From Xanthobacteraceae bacterium (lineage in GTDB: Bacteria > Pseudomonadota > Alphaproteobacteria > Rhizobiales > Xanthobacteraceae): a stretch of DNA of 5,351 nt. Positions 5,148 to 5,351 of the stretch are shown piece by piece. The notes under the pieces are model-generated. The model worked only from the letters and a program-made list of their open reading frames with translations, did not search any database and was not told the origin of the DNA. Within the stretch, counting starts at the first letter, position 1. Each line of letters opens with the position of its first letter. A program made the translations under genes and the position numbers. The stretch spans positions 1-5,351 of the forward strand of contig JASHXZ010000045.1 of assembly GCA_030043285.1 (NCBI GenBank), written 5' to 3'.

Positions 5148-5351
5148 GCACGGCCGCCGTCGCCGCCGGTACGCCGCGCCGGGCTGCGCCCCGCGCCAGC
5201 CTGTCGCGCAACCGGCGCTGGGCGCTGATCACCTCCTATGTGTTTCTGGTGATCTTCGCCGTGTTCTTTCTCATCCCGCCCTATTACATGATCGTCACGG
5301 CGCTCAAGAGCGACGCCGAAGTCGCCCACATGGCCACCAACCCGTGGATCA
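5144..5351 (+). CDS. ABC transporter permease, MalG/UgpE type (5' part only)
   Basis: The gene starts at the ATG that overlaps the previous stop (ATGA, 5144-5147) and runs off the window after 69 codons. A basic, Ala/Arg-rich tail (1-25) is followed by a first membrane helix, ITSYVFLVIFAVFFLIPPYY (about 29-48), and then ALKSDAEV. A helix ending in PPYYMIVTALKS is typical of the second permease of CUT1 importers. It would pair with the upstream permease. The EAA loop lies beyond the window, so integrity cannot be judged. GAGAG (5134-5138) lies 5 nt before the start. Confidence 0.88.
   Translation, partial: MSTAAVAAGTPRRAAPRASLSRNRRWALITSYVFLVIFAVFFLIPPYYMIVTALKSDAEVAHMATNPWI

Overview
The window is GC-rich DNA with strong Shine-Dalgarno sequences. 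It carries a long palindromic repeat built on CATTGCGAG / GAAGCAAT arms, of a kind I associate with Bradyrhizobium, Rhodopseudomonas and relatives (Hyphomicrobiales, Alphaproteobacteria). The genus is an inference from style and repeat type, not from a marker gene.

Layout. Bases 1-286 have no protein gene. Their minus strand has the full plan of a small RNA: an alphaproteobacterial-type promoter (about 193-164), a 9-bp stem with a C-rich, anti-Shine-Dalgarno-like loop (148-95), and an intrinsic terminator with a U-rich tail (63-30). Next comes a 123-aa secreted protein of unknown function (287-658, +), followed by a 10-bp hairpin. A mostly empty stretch follows, with a 64-aa membrane or secreted peptide gene near its end (979-1173, +). 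On the minus strand, 1339-2109 encodes a two-domain protein: an APS-kinase-like P-loop kinase fused to an NMNAT-like nucleotidyltransferase. A small 46-aa membrane protein (2307-2447, +) diverges from it.

The right half is a CUT1-type (carbohydrate-family) ABC importer operon on the plus strand. It has a Tat-exported solute-binding protein (2647-4014), a MalF-type permease (4200-5147) and the start of a MalG-type permease (5144 to the window edge), which overlaps the previous gene by ATGA. The binding protein would capture the ligand in the periplasm and the two permeases would form the channel. No ATPase gene is in the window; it may lie downstream or elsewhere. The substrate cannot be read from the sequence. 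A composite palindromic repeat of about 105 bp lies between the binding-protein and permease genes, where it could set the ratio of their expression.

Nothing here is a defence island, mobile element or CRISPR array. The points most worth following up are the candidate minus-strand small RNA and the kinase-nucleotidyltransferase fusion.
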